A DNA stretch of 64,000 nucleotides. It comes from Polychytrium aggregatum (taxonomy: Eukaryota; Chytridiomycota; Chytridiomycetes; Polychytriales). The notes under the pieces were generated by a model. That model had not been told where the DNA came from. It saw only the letters and a program-made list of their open reading frames with translations, and ran no database searches. The stretch is from positions 868,001 to 932,000 of the forward strand of contig NW_026516205.1 in assembly GCF_025602895.1 (NCBI RefSeq), written 5' to 3'. The first letter of the stretch is position 1, and each line of letters starts with the position of its first letter. Shown one piece after another: positions 40,001 to 49,025 of this stretch. The position numbers and the translations under genes were made by a program.

Positions 40001-40903
40001 TGTTCGACCATCTCGGCACCAAGCTGAACATGTCAACCTCGCACCACCAACAAACGGATGGACAGTCCGAGCGGACGATCCGCACCCTCGAGCAATACCT
40101 GAGGACATACGCCTCGACCAGTCAAGACGACTGGGACATACAGCTGAGTCATGCAGAGTTTGCATACAATACCGCCAAGTCGAGCACAACTGGTTTGAGC
40201 CCCTTTGAGGCGCTCTACGGATTCCAGCCTGATGTTCCCACCTCCTTGACACTGACCGAGTCCACGGCTGGATTGCCTCCCAAACCAAGTGCCTTTGTCA
40301 AAGATCATCAAGTCCGACACAAGATGATCGCCGACTGCGCTCACGGATGCGCAACAAGTGATGGCGAAGTACTACGACCGCCGACACCAGGATGTCTCCT
40401 TTGAAGTTGGAGACCTTGTCTACCTGGACGCCGACAACATCAAGGTCCCCGAAGCCCAGTCAAAGAAGTTGTTGCCCAAGTACCGAGGACCGTTTAAGAT
40501 AGCGGCCCGACCCAGTCCCCTCAACTACCTGTTGGACTTGCCACCTGGAAGCAAGCTCCATCCTGTCTTCCATGTGTCCAAGCTGCGTCGCCACACGACC
40601 CGCAGTCCAGCACAGTTCCCCGACGCCGACGAAGGTGTCCCGGACGACGCACCACTGGAAGACGACCTCGGACAATACTATACTCAAGAATATGAAGTCG
40701 AAAGGATCGTGAGGCACAAGAAAGTGGCTGATGGGTCACTTCGGTTTTATGTCAAGTGGGTTGGTTACCCACACTCGGGCAACACATGGCAAACACTGGA
40801 GGACTTGTCCCATGCACCCGAGGAGCTGAGTAAATACGGTAAACACCTCGAGGAGCCCCAAATAAAGAGCACACGCAGGGCTCCTCGCAGGAAGCCTTCT
40901 TAA
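36991..40903 (+). pseudogene. GypA copy 4 Pol, frameshifted near the integrase C-terminus
   Basis: Open as in the other copies up to about 40336, where one extra T (GCCGACTGCGCTC against GCCGACGCGCTC) shifts the frame; the first frame stops at 40404. The rest, including the GPY-like segment and chromodomain, is open in the other frame to 40903. Protease, RT, RNase H and the integrase catalytic core remain intact. Four single substitutions, all to T, lie within 375 bp around the insertion (40122, 40170, 40194, 40495); the rest of this unit matches its neighbours at protein level. Either real damage or a local sequence error. Confidence 0.93.
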
Positions 40904-40912
40904 GTGTGGGAG

Positions 40913-40918
40913 TGTAGG
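40913..40918 (+). repeat. First 6 bp of GypA array LTR 4, split by insertion
   Basis: TGTAGG follows the purine tract of copy 4. The LTR resumes at 46392 after GypA copy 5; GTAGG (40914-40918) is the left target duplication. Confidence 0.93.
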
Positions 40919-41227
40919 TGTAACGTCCACTACTGGGACGTTGGGGCAAGACGGGGAGGGAGGGGGTACAAGACAAGACAGGACGGGGCAGAACAGGGCG
41001 GTGCTAGGCTACTCTAGCGGACGGGTGAGCTCGGGGAGCACTTACGTTTATTCACGATAAAACCGAACTCCAGACAAACGGGGGGAACGGGGGCAACCCG
41101 CAGGTATACCCTGCGGTGGCCTGCCTGCGGTGCGTGAAAACGCAAAGCGCAGCACAGGTCACGACCCACTGCGCCGCGCAGTACGCGCAGTACGCGCAGC
41201 ACAGCGTCGGAGATACCATCTCCTACA
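40919..41227 (-). repeat. GypA copy 5, 3' LTR
   Basis: 309 bp in reverse orientation, variant GTGCTCCCCGAG. Confidence 0.97.
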
Positions 41228-41236
41228 CTCCCACAC

Positions 41237-44200
41237 TTAAGAAGGCTTCCTGCGAGGAGCCCTGCGTGTGCTCTTTATTTGGGGCTCCTCGAGGTGTTTA
41301 CCGTATTTACTCAGCTCCTCGGGTGCATGGGACAAGTCCTCCAGTGTTTGCCATGTGTTGCCCGAGTGTGGGTAACCAACCCACTTGACATAAAACCGAA
41401 GTGACCCATCAGCCACTTTCTTGTGCCTCACGATCCTTTCGACTTCATATTCTTGAGTATAGTATTGTCCGAGGTCGTCTTCCAGTGGTGCGTCGTCCGG
41501 GACACCTTCGTCGGCGTCGGGGAACTGTGCTGGACTGCGGGTCGTGTGGCGACGCAGCTTGGACACATGGAAGACAGGATGGAGCTTGCTTCCAGGTGGC
41601 AAGTCCAACAGGTAGTTGAGGGGACTGGGTCGGGCCGCTATCTTGAACGGTCCTCGGTACTTGGGCAACAACTTCTTTGACTGGGCTTCGGGGACCTTGA
41701 TGTTGTCGGCGTCCAGGTAGACAAGGTCTCCAACTTCAAAGGAGACATCCTGGTGTCGGCGGTCGTAGTACTTCGCCATCACTTGTTGCGCATCCGTGAG
41801 CGCGTCGGCGATCATCTTGTGTCGGACTTGATGATCTTTGACAAAGGCACTTGGTTTGGGAGGCAATCCAGCCGTGGACTCGGTCAGTGTCAAGGAGGTG
41901 GGAACATCAGGCTGGAATCCGTAGAGCGCCTCAAAGGGGCTCAAGCCAGTTGTGCTCGACTTGGCGGTGTTGTATGCAAACTCTGCATGACTCAGCTGTA
42001 TGTCCCAGTCGTCTTGGCTGGTCGAGGCGTATGTCCTCAGGTATTGCTCGAGGGTGCGGATCGTCCGCTCGGACTGTCCATCCGTTTGTTGGTGGTGCGA
42101 GGTTGACATGTTCAGCTTGGTGCCGAGATGGTCGAACAGACTTGTCCAAAACAAGGAGGTGAATCGGGGGTCTCGATCACTGACGATGGACTTTGGGAGG
42201 CCGTGGTGCTTGAACACATGCTTGAAGAACAGCAGTGCAAGGTCAGGCGCGGAGCATGTCGTCTGGCACGGCACAAAGTGTGCCATCTTGCTGAACCTGT
42301 CGACAAAGACAGCGATTGCATCGTGGTCCAACTTGGTCGTCGGTAGATGCGTGATGAGATCCATGGACATGCTGGTCCAGGGGCGGTCGGGAACAGGCAG
42401 GGGTTGCAGCAATCCTTGCTCTCGGGTCGTGCGTGACTTGACCATCTTGCAGGTATGGCAGGACTCGATGTACTTCTCGACGGTGCGCTTCATTCCAGGC
42501 CAGTATGCGACTTTGGCCAGTCGGTCGTATGTCTTCTCGACTCCAAAGTGTCCAGCGAGGGGCGAGTCGTGGACCTCTTGGAGCAACTTGGTCTTCAACG
42601 ACGGAATGTCCGGCACACAGACACGGCTGTCCTTCTTCAGGAGGAGCAGGCCATCACGCACTGTGTACTCGGATGATTCGTCGTCCTTGGGGAGCTTAGA
42701 CACCTTTCGGAACAGTTCTCCGAACTGTTTGTCGTTGGCGATGTTGTCTCGGACAACATCCAGCATCGTGTTGTCGACACTGACAGTCGACTCGTACAGT
42801 GACGCCAATTGGTAGTCGGGGCGTCGGGACAGTGCGTCAGGCACCACATTGAGTTTGCCTTTCTGGTATACAACCTCGTAGTTGTACTCGGCGAGGAACT
42901 CCATCCATCGCGCTTGGCGTCGGCTCAGGTTCTTCTTGGTGTCGAGGTAACGCAGTGACTGGTGGTCCGTCACAATCTTGAAGGGCTTGGCGGTACCGTG
43001 GAGGTACACTCGGAACTTCTGCAGCGCGTAGATGATCGCAAGCTGCTCCTTCTCGTGCACGGGATAGTTGATCTCGTGTTGGGACAGTTTGCGCGACTCG
43101 AAGGCAACGGGCCTTCCCTCCTGCATCAAAACAGCTCCCACCGCAAAGTCGGAGGCGTCGGTGTGCACGGAGACATCCGTGTTCGGGTCGAACACAGCGA
43201 GGACAGGAGCGTTCGTCAAGGCGTGCTTGAGGGTCTCGAACGCTTGGCGTTGTGGGTGGTCCCACACGAAGGGGCACTCTTTGCGGAGTAGGTCTGTGAG
43301 TGGACCGGCAGTGCGCGCCAGATCGGGGATGAATCGGCGGTAGTAGTTGACGAGACCGAGAAACGACTGCACGTCAGAGACGCATGCGAGCGGCGGCCAC
43401 TCGACCACAGACTTGACCTTGGCGGGGTCGACTTCGATTCCTCTTCCTGAGACAACGTGTCCCAGGAACGGGACTTGATTCTTGAAGAACTCACACTTGG
43501 ACAGTTTGGCATACAACTTGTGCTCGCGTAGCTTGGCCAGCACGCGGGCGACATGACCTTCATGGGTCGCTTCATCCTTGCTGTACACAAGGATATCATC
43601 CAGGTACACGATGACAGAGTTGTCGAGCTCTTGGCGGAACACATCGTTCATCAGCTGCATGAACGTGGCAGGTGCGTTCGTCAATCCGAACGGCAGCACT
43701 AGGAACTCGTACAGTCCGTAGCGAGTCCTGAAGGCGGTCTTGTGGACATCATCCTCGTGGATGCGGATCTGATGGTAGCCTGAGCGGAGGTCTATCTTGC
43801 TAAAGACCTTTGCTCCACTCAGACGATCCATCAACTCGTCGATCCTGGGCAACGGGTAGGTGTTCTTGATGGTCTGTTTGTTTAGTGCGCGATAGTCGAC
43901 GCACATCCTGAGATCACCTTCTTTCTTCTTGACAAAGAGCACTGGTGCACCATACGGTGACTGGCTCGGGCGGATGAACCCATGGGCGAGGAGGTCATCC
44001 AACTGGCGCTTGAGTTCGTCCATCTCCGTCAGCGACAGTTGGTACGTCGGTCTTGACGGAGGCGACGAGCCTGGTTCGATGTCGATGCGATGATCGACGG
44101 TGCGTTGGGGTGGCAGGCATTGTGGCAACTGGTCGGGGAATACGTCCTTGTACTCGTCGAGCAGCTTGGTCACCACAGGCGGGGGACCGGGACCGGCTTG

Positions 44201-45148
44201 GTCGGTGTCGTCGACCTCACGCACGACACAGAGGAACGACGTGTCCTTCTTGATCAGCCTCTTGAATTGCATGGCTGAGAGGAGAGGTGGCATGTTGGGT
44301 GAGGCCATGCCCTGCAGGACAATGTCAGGGCCAACACGGACAGTGCGGCCTTTCCAGTCGACGACTGGAGTCGGCTCGGCACGAGCAAGCCAGCTCATGC
44401 CGAGGATGGCATCGAACTTGGTGTCGATCACTTGGAACAACAGGACAGGATGGTACTTGGGATGGAGGGCCACTCGCAGGACCACTTGGTGTGTGCACTG
44501 CTGCACACGATCGTCTGCAAGCGCCACACTCATCGGCGACTTCTTCTTGGTTGCATGTATGTTGAGCTCCTGGAGCAAGCGTCTGCTGACAAAGTTGCAG
44601 CTTGCTCCAGAGTCCACCATCATTCGGACGGTGTGACCTTGGACGGTGGCAGGGAGGTACAGCAGGGACTCTTCATGGTCCTCCTGCACAGCCTCCTGCA
44701 CCATGACTTGACTTGGGGGAACGGGCGACACTTGGTCTTGGTTGGCTTCATCACGGCCACTCGGACATTTTGGATAGGGTTCGGCCATTGCGGGGGCCTG
44801 CGGCGTCAGCACGCCATTGCACACGACGTCCACGGCTTGCGGACACATGTCGGAAGCATCCGACACACACGACTTGACAGGGGTGAGGGCACAGGCGGTC
44901 CTGTCCCTCAAGGGTTCTTGATTTTCTTTTTTGTTTTGGTTTTCAATTTTGGTTTTCTCTTCACGTTCGTGGAGAGGCAGGCGGCTTGCGCCACCATGCA
45001 CCTCTCGCACGACGCACAACACTTGGTTTGTTTCTCCTTCGGGGGAGGGGGCGAGGTGAACTTCCTCTGGAGACGCGTGGACTGCATTGAGCAATCCACG
45101 GCGTTGGTCTCCTACTAGGGCTCCAGAGCCACCTAGTAGGGTCGGCCG
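41237..45148 (-). CDS. GypA copy 5 Pol
   Basis: Intact on the minus strand, same domain set as copy 1. The -1 slippery heptamer lies at 45154-45148 (minus-strand order). Confidence 0.97.
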   Translation of the reverse strand, partial: RPTLLGGSGALVGDQRRGLLNAVHASPEEVHLAPSPEGETNQVLCVVREVHGGASRLPLHEREEKTKIENQNKKENQEPLRDRTACALTPVKSCVSDASDMCPQAVDVVCNGVLTPQAPAMAEPYPKCPSGRDEANQDQVSPVPPSQVMVQEAVQEDHEESLLYLPATVQGHTVRMMVDSGASCNFVSRRLLQELNIHATKKKSPMSVALADDRVQQCTHQVVLRVALHPKYHPVLLFQVIDTKFDAILGMSWLARAEPTPVVDWKGRTVRVGPDIVLQGMASPNMPPLLSAMQFKRLIKKDTSFLCVVREVDDTDQAGPGPPPVVTKLLDEYKDVFPDQLPQCLPPQRTVDHRIDIEPGSSPPSRPTYQLSLTEMDELKRQLDDLLAHGFIRPSQSPYGAPVLFVKKKEGDLRMCVDYRALNKQTIKNTYPLPRIDELMDRLSGAKVFSKIDLRSGYHQIRIHEDDVHKTAFRTRYGLYEFLVLPFGLTNAPATFMQLMNDVFRQELDNSVIVYLDDILVYSKDEATHEGHVARVLAKLREHKLYAKLSKCEFFKNQVPFLGHVVSGRGIEVDPAKVKSVVEWPPLACVSDVQSFLGLVNYYRRFIPDLARTAGPLTDLLRKECPFVWDHPQRQAFETLKHALTNAPVLAVFDPNTDVSVHTDASDFAVGAVLMQEGRPVAFESRKLSQHEINYPVHEKEQLAIIYALQKFRVYLHGTAKPFKIVTDHQSLRYLDTKKNLSRRQARWMEFLAEYNYEVVYQKGKLNVVPDALSRRPDYQLASLYESTVSVDNTMLDVVRDNIANDKQFGELFRKVSKLPKDDESSEYTVRDGLLLLKKDSRVCVPDIPSLKTKLLQEVHDSPLAGHFGVEKTYDRLAKVAYWPGMKRTVEKYIESCHTCKMVKSRTTREQGLLQPLPVPDRPWTSMSMDLITHLPTTKLDHDAIAVFVDRFSKMAHFVPCQTTCSAPDLALLFFKHVFKHHGLPKSIVSDRDPRFTSLFWTSLFDHLGTKLNMSTSHHQQTDGQSERTIRTLEQYLRTYASTSQDDWDIQLSHAEFAYNTAKSSTTGLSPFEALYGFQPDVPTSLTLTESTAGLPPKPSAFVKDHQVRHKMIADALTDAQQVMAKYYDRRHQDVSFEVGDLVYLDADNIKVPEAQSKKLLPKYRGPFKIAARPSPLNYLLDLPPGSKLHPVFHVSKLRRHTTRSPAQFPDADEGVPDDAPLEDDLGQYYTQEYEVERIVRHKKVADGSLRFYVKWVGYPHSGNTWQTLEDLSHAPEELSKYGKHLEEPQIKSTRRAPRRKPS

Positions 45149-45954
45149 TTTCCCGACTTCATGGGGCACTCCTTGGCCTGGTGTCCCGGTCGGTGACAGA
45201 AGAAGCAGGAACCATGGCGGAGGTCCTCCTGCTTCTGTCTGTCCTTGGGGGAGACAGTGGCAGCTTGCTGGAACCGGGAGCGGGGAGGGCCACGAGCCTC
45301 CATGGCGTTGACGTCAACGTCCATGGGCTCAGGCATGGGTCTTGCGGGCGGGGCCGGGCGAGGCGGACGGGCTGGGACGTGATGAGACCGATGGCCGCCT
45401 GCCAGCTGCGGGTAGAACTGGCGGCCATGGTACTGGACGTTGTCGAGGTTCTCGGCAACGTCCATCATCACGTCCAGGGACTTGCGGGCATCAGGGTTGC
45501 TGGCGATGTACTCTCTGATCTTGGGCTTGAGGCCCTTCTGGAAGAGGTACATCGCATCAGCAGAGCCCAGCTCCTCAATCTGGGAGGAGAGGTCTTCAAA
45601 CTCCTCGATGTAGCGGGTCACAGAACCACGCTGCACGAGAGAGTATAGCTTGTCACGGGCAATGAGTTCAGCATTGGGGCTGCCGAAGCGGCGACGGAGG
45701 CGGTCCTTGAAGTCGTCAAACACACCTTCGCTCTGCTCGTCGAACCCTTGGCGGCGGTACCAACGGTACGCCTGGTCCTTTAAGCAGAGCTTGGCGGCGA
45801 CGATGTGGTGGGTGGGGGCGACTTGGGCAGCATCGAGGTAGTCCTCGAGTTGCTGCAGCCAGTCCTCCACCGAGGAGGAGCGGCTCTTCCCAGTAAACAC
45901 TGGGGCACGGAAGGTCTTGAGGAAGGCTTCCGGAAGTGGGCGGGGGTTGCTCAT
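45133..45954 (-). CDS. GypA copy 5 Gag
   Basis: Same 273-aa protein, minus strand, ATG at 45954. Confidence 0.97.
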   Translation of the reverse strand: MSNPRPLPEAFLKTFRAPVFTGKSRSSSVEDWLQQLEDYLDAAQVAPTHHIVAAKLCLKDQAYRWYRRQGFDEQSEGVFDDFKDRLRRRFGSPNAELIARDKLYSLVQRGSVTRYIEEFEDLSSQIEELGSADAMYLFQKGLKPKIREYIASNPDARKSLDVMMDVAENLDNVQYHGRQFYPQLAGGHRSHHVPARPPRPAPPARPMPEPMDVDVNAMEARGPPRSRFQQAATVSPKDRQKQEDLRHGSCFFCHRPGHQAKECPMKSGNGRPY

Positions 45955-46076
45955 GGCAGGGGCAGGCTCCAGGGACAGAGAGGAGAGTCGGTCGGCAAGA
46001 GAGGCGGGATCCAGCTTGAGGATCTAGAAAGAGGACAAACAGGACGAAAACAAGACGAGGATTTCCGATGCTACCA

Positions 46077-46386
46077 TGTAACGTCCACTACTGGGACGTT
46101 GGGGCAAGACGGGGAGGGAGGGGGTACAAGACAAGACAGGACGGGGCAGAACAGGGCGGTGCTAGGCTACTCTAGCGGACGGGTGAGCTCGGGGAAGCAC
46201 TTACGTTTATTCACGATAAAACCGAACTCCAGACAAACGGGGGGAACGGGGGCAACCCGCAGGTATACCCTGCGGTGGCCTGCCTGCGGTGCGTGAAAAC
46301 GCAAAGCGCAGCACAGGTCACGACCCACTGCGCCGCGCAGTACGCGCAGTACGCGCAGCACAGCGTCGGAGATACCATCTCCTACA
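46077..46386 (-). repeat. GypA copy 5, 5' LTR (310-bp variant)
   Basis: Carries one extra base in the tract GTGCTTCCCCGAG that its own 3' LTR lacks. It is the left arm of a near-perfect 309-bp palindrome. Confidence 0.95.
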
Positions 46387-46695
46387 GTAGGAGATGGTAT
46401 CTCCGACGCTGTGCTGCGCGTACTGCGCGTACTGCGCGGCGCAGTGGGTCGTGACCTGTGCTGCGCTTTGCGTTTTCACGCACCGCAGGCAGGCCACCGC
46501 AGGGTATACCTGCGGGTTGCCCCCGTTCCCCCCGTTTGTCTGGAGTTCGGTTTTATCGTGAATAAACGTAAGTGCTTCCCCGAGCTCACCCGTCCGCTAG
46601 AGTAGCCTAGCACCGCCCTGTTCTGCCCCGTCCTGTCTTGTCTTGTACCCCCTCCCTCCCCGTCTTGCCCCAACGTCCCAGTAGTGGACGTTACA
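46387..46695 (+). repeat. Remainder of GypA array LTR 4 (with target duplication)
   Basis: Starts with the duplicated GTAGG and runs to GGACGTTACA. It has the same 310-type GTGCTTCCCCGAG tract as the facing LTR, unlike LTR 3, its structural partner. Confidence 0.95.
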
Positions 46696-47444
46696 TGCGG
46701 TGTTTCGTTTCCTATCAGCAAGACAACTGGTTTGAGTTGCTGCCGCTCGCCGAGTTTGCACACAACAATGCTACTAACAGTAGTACCCAGTTGAGCCCCT
46801 TTTTCAGCAACTACGGTTTCAACCCAAGAGGAGACTTCGAGCTACCCGTCCGGGACGACAGTAACCTCCCCTCGGTCAAGACGCACCTGGATCGACTACA
46901 AGATGTCAACACCTTCCTCGACCGAACCCTGAAGCAAGCGCAGGAAGATGCGCGCCGGTTCGCCAACAAGCACCGACAGGACCACTCCTTCAAGGTTGGC
47001 CAGAAGGTGTGGCTGTTGCGAAGAAACATCAAGACACGACGCCCCAGCAGCAAGCTCGACCACGTGAAGCTTGGACCCTTCAAAGTCATCGAGCAGATCA
47101 ATCCGGTCACCTACCGACTCGAACTCCCAGACTCGATGTCCATCCACCCTGTGTTTCATGTTAGCATGTTGGACGCGTACCATGCGAGCACCATTGCGGG
47201 ACAGACTGCGCCACCTCCCCCTCCTGTAGAGATAGATGGTGAGGAGGAGTACGAGGTAGAAGGCATTCTTGATGCAAAATGGTTTGGGCGTACCTTAAAG
47301 TACTTAGTCAAGTGGAAGGGGTATTCGGACGTTGAGAATTCGTGGGAGCCGGAGGCGAACTTGCAGAATAGTCCGGACTTGCTTCATGAGTTTAGACTGA
47401 AGTACCCCCAGAAGGTTCAGGGCAGACCTAGAAGGGGGAGATGA
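46696..47444 (+). pseudogene. GypD pol, 3' fragment (integrase end and chromodomain)
   Basis: The frame is open from the LTR junction to TGA at 47442-47444. It begins inside the integrase core (CFVSYQQDNWFELLPLAEFA), then has KVGQKVWLLRRNI, KLGPFKVIEQINPVTYRLELP, HPVFHVSMLD and a chromodomain (EYEVEGILDAKWFGRTLKYLVKWKGY..ENSWEPE). Everything upstream (gag, protease, RT) is absent; the left edge is the GypA array. A third chromovirus family, closer to GypC than to GypA in this part. Broken and not expressed as a unit. Confidence 0.93.
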
Positions 47445-47672
47445 TGTTATGAACGCGTACCATGATTGGCGTTGTGGCGCAGCGCATTGTCATGGCACTC
47501 ATGAGCATCCGGGACTGGCGACGGTCTAGAACCTTCCTGCACCATGCATTAGATTAGTTCATTCATTTACTTTATTTGATCACAGAGTGGCTTATCCTGT
47601 GGCTGAGCTCGATGACATGATAGATTAGATGGTCGAGGTATAAATAGAGGAGCTCAGGGGCCAGAAGGAAAT
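47445..47672 (+). repeat. GypD 3' LTR, first part
   Basis: Begins TGTTATGAACGCG directly after the pol stop and a purine tract (AGAAGGGGGAGATGA). It contains a TATA box at 47639-47646. It is cut at 47672 by GypC, with duplication GAAAT (47668-47672). Confidence 0.85.
47639..47646 (+). promoter_or_regulatory. TATA box in the GypD LTR
   Basis: TATAAATA inside GGTATAAATAGAGG, in the position of an LTR promoter. GypC inserted 26 bp downstream and separates it from the rest of the LTR. Confidence 0.6.
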
Positions 47673-47909
47673 TGTAATGGGCACGCGGACAGGGAGCTCC
47701 GGGACGACCCGGAAGGCATCCCGAGGGGGCTTAGCCCGCGCCAAGGAGCGCAGGCAAGCCGGTCCGCTACCCCCCAGGGATGTAAATGCAAGGCGTCGCC
47801 CGCCGAAAATAAACCGGCGAGACGACAACACCGTCCTTCGCCTAGTAAACCAGTCGTTACCCGCTCACTCCAGTCCGTCCGCTCTCGTCCAGTCCCCAGT
47901 CCTGTTACA
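47673..47909 (+). repeat. GypC 5' LTR
   Basis: 237 bp, TG...CA. Contains AAAATAAACC and the decamer GAGACGACAA (47819-47828), which is complementary to the primer-binding site. Confidence 0.96.
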
Positions 47910-47911
47910 GT

Positions 47912-47921
47912 TTGTCGTCTC
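47912..47921 (+). promoter_or_regulatory. GypC putative self-primer binding site
   Basis: TTGTCGTCTC starts two bases after the LTR and is the exact reverse complement of GAGACGACAA at 47819-47828 in the LTR. No TGG-type tRNA site is present. This arrangement is that of Tf1/sushi elements, where the 5' end of the transcript primes reverse transcription; applying it here is inference. Confidence 0.6.
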
Positions 47922-47935
47922 CCCTCCTTTTGCCT

Positions 47936-47978
47936 TGCCTTGCCTTGCCTTGCCTTGCCTTGCCTTGCCTTGCCTTGC
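47936..47978 (+). repeat. (CCTTG)n pentanucleotide run in the GypC leader
   Basis: About nine units of CCTTG followed by degenerate CCCTGTG units, ending 30 bp before the gag ATG. Non-coding leader. Confidence 0.85.
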
Positions 47979-48010
47979 CCTGTGCCCTGTGCCCTGTCTC
48001 TCTGTTAACC

Positions 48011-48991
48011 ATGTACAATCCCGACGTCCCGCCGATGGAGGCTGAAGCTCCTCCTCCCCCCGATGCCAACCAACTGTTCGCTGCCTATCAGCAACTGCAC
48101 GAGCAGTTCGGTCAGTTGCAGCACGCATACGCTGCCCTCCAGCAAGCCCAAGTTCCCAATGCCCAGCAGCACGCCGCGCTGGGCAACTTCCTCGCCCAAC
48201 TTCCCCAGGCTCCCAACGAGCCACGGATGGCTGACCCACCCATGTTCTCGGGTCGCCGTTCGGAGACTCGTTCGTTCTTGAACCACCTGCGCTTGATTTA
48301 CTCGGTCCAACCTCGCCGCTACAGCACCGAGCGCCTCAAGGTCATGTTCGCTGCCAGTTTCCTTCGCGAAACTGCAGCAGCATGGTTCGCTCCGGTGCTG
48401 GAGCGCAACGACGCCATGGTGCTGGACAACTTCGAGGAGTTTGTCCGCCGCCTCGACGCCTCGTTCGGTGACCCCGATCGAACCAAGTCAGCCGAGAGAG
48501 CCCTAGACACGCTCACCCAAGGAACCCGATCGGCCGCCAGCTACATCGCCGAGTTCCGTCGCCTCGCAGTCGACACGGACTGGAACGACGCGGCCCTCCG
48601 CTTTGCCCTCCGCCGTGGTCTGCACCCAGAGGTCAAGGACGAGCTCGCCAAGTCCCGAGAGCCGTTCAACCTCGACGACCTTGTCGAACACATAATATCG
48701 ATCGACAACCGCCTGTACGAGCGCCGTCAAGAACAACGTGCAGAGCGCCGCTACCAGCCCGCCCCCCGCGCAAGCTCAAGATTCCCGACCAACGCCTACG
48801 CCTCGGCCGAACCCACTCCAATGGAAGTGGACGCCTTAAAGGCACCTCTTGGCCCGCAGCCCGCAGCGAAGGGTAAGCTGGCCATCGACGAGCGCGACCG
48901 ACGTCGTCGCTTGGGCCTCTGCCTCTATTGTGGAGGCAAAGGCCATATCGCAAAGCACTGCCCTGAGAAGCAACAGCAGGGTTTTCGCTGA
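48011..48991 (+). CDS. GypC Gag
   Basis: 326-residue particle protein. ATG at 48011 (MYNPDVPPMEAE) is preferred over an upstream in-frame non-ATG opening. A Gln-rich N-terminal coiled segment (YQQLHEQFGQLQHAYAAL), a gag capsid region (PPMFSGRRSETRSFLNHLRL, FLRETAAAWFAPVLE, FVRRLDASFGDP, YIAEFRRLA), then a zinc knuckle CLYCGGKGHIAKHC near the C-terminus. The stop TGA at 48989-48991 sits next to the frameshift stem. Confidence 0.96.
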   Translation: MYNPDVPPMEAEAPPPPDANQLFAAYQQLHEQFGQLQHAYAALQQAQVPNAQQHAALGNFLAQLPQAPNEPRMADPPMFSGRRSETRSFLNHLRLIYSVQPRRYSTERLKVMFAASFLRETAAAWFAPVLERNDAMVLDNFEEFVRRLDASFGDPDRTKSAERALDTLTQGTRSAASYIAEFRRLAVDTDWNDAALRFALRRGLHPEVKDELAKSREPFNLDDLVEHIISIDNRLYERRQEQRAERRYQPAPRASSRFPTNAYASAEPTPMEVDALKAPLGPQPAAKGKLAIDERDRRRRLGLCLYCGGKGHIAKHCPEKQQQGFR

Positions 48992-49025
48992 GTCCGGCGG
49001 CTGCATCAGGAGCCCCGCCGGACTC
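48979..49025 (+). promoter_or_regulatory. GypC -1 programmed ribosomal frameshift signal
   Basis: Slippery heptamer G GGT TTT (48979-48985) in the gag phase, a 4-nt spacer, then a perfect 11-bp stem: GAGTCCGGCGG (48990-49000) pairs with CCGCCGGACTC (49015-49025), loop of 14 nt. The pol frame is open from 48967 and lies at -1 relative to gag. Confidence 0.87.

Larger units (their letters stand above)
40919..46386 (-). mobile_element. GypA copy 5, reverse orientation, nested in array LTR 4
   Basis: Complete element on the minus strand with 3' LTR 40919-41227 (309 bp) and 5' LTR 46077-46386 (310 bp). Target duplication GTAGG at 40914-40918 and 46387-46391. The insertion is six bases into another GypA LTR, so the family has inserted into itself. 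Confidence 0.97.
25438..46695 (+). mobile_element. GypA tandem array (three internal regions sharing LTRs) with a nested reverse copy
   Basis: Order: LTR 25438-25746, internal, LTR 30596-30904, internal, LTR 35754-36062, internal, LTR 40913-40918 + 46392-46695. The unit length is exactly 5158 bp. The units carry identical gag and pol at protein level except for damage in the third pol. The last LTR is split by GypA copy 5. The five bases before the array (CTTGG) do not match those after it (TGCGG). Confidence 0.95.
46077..46695. repeat. Perfect 309-bp inverted repeat (LTR palindrome)
   Basis: Reverse LTR 46077-46385 and forward LTR 46387-46695 face each other head to head across a single base (46386); the centre reads CTCCTACAGTAGGAG. 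By eye I found no mismatch between the arms. Confidence 0.93.

Noticed and set aside
40122-40495. Repeat-induced point mutation (RIP) in copy 4
   Set aside because: Only two of four C-to-T changes are at CpA, and the other copies, equally repeated, show none.
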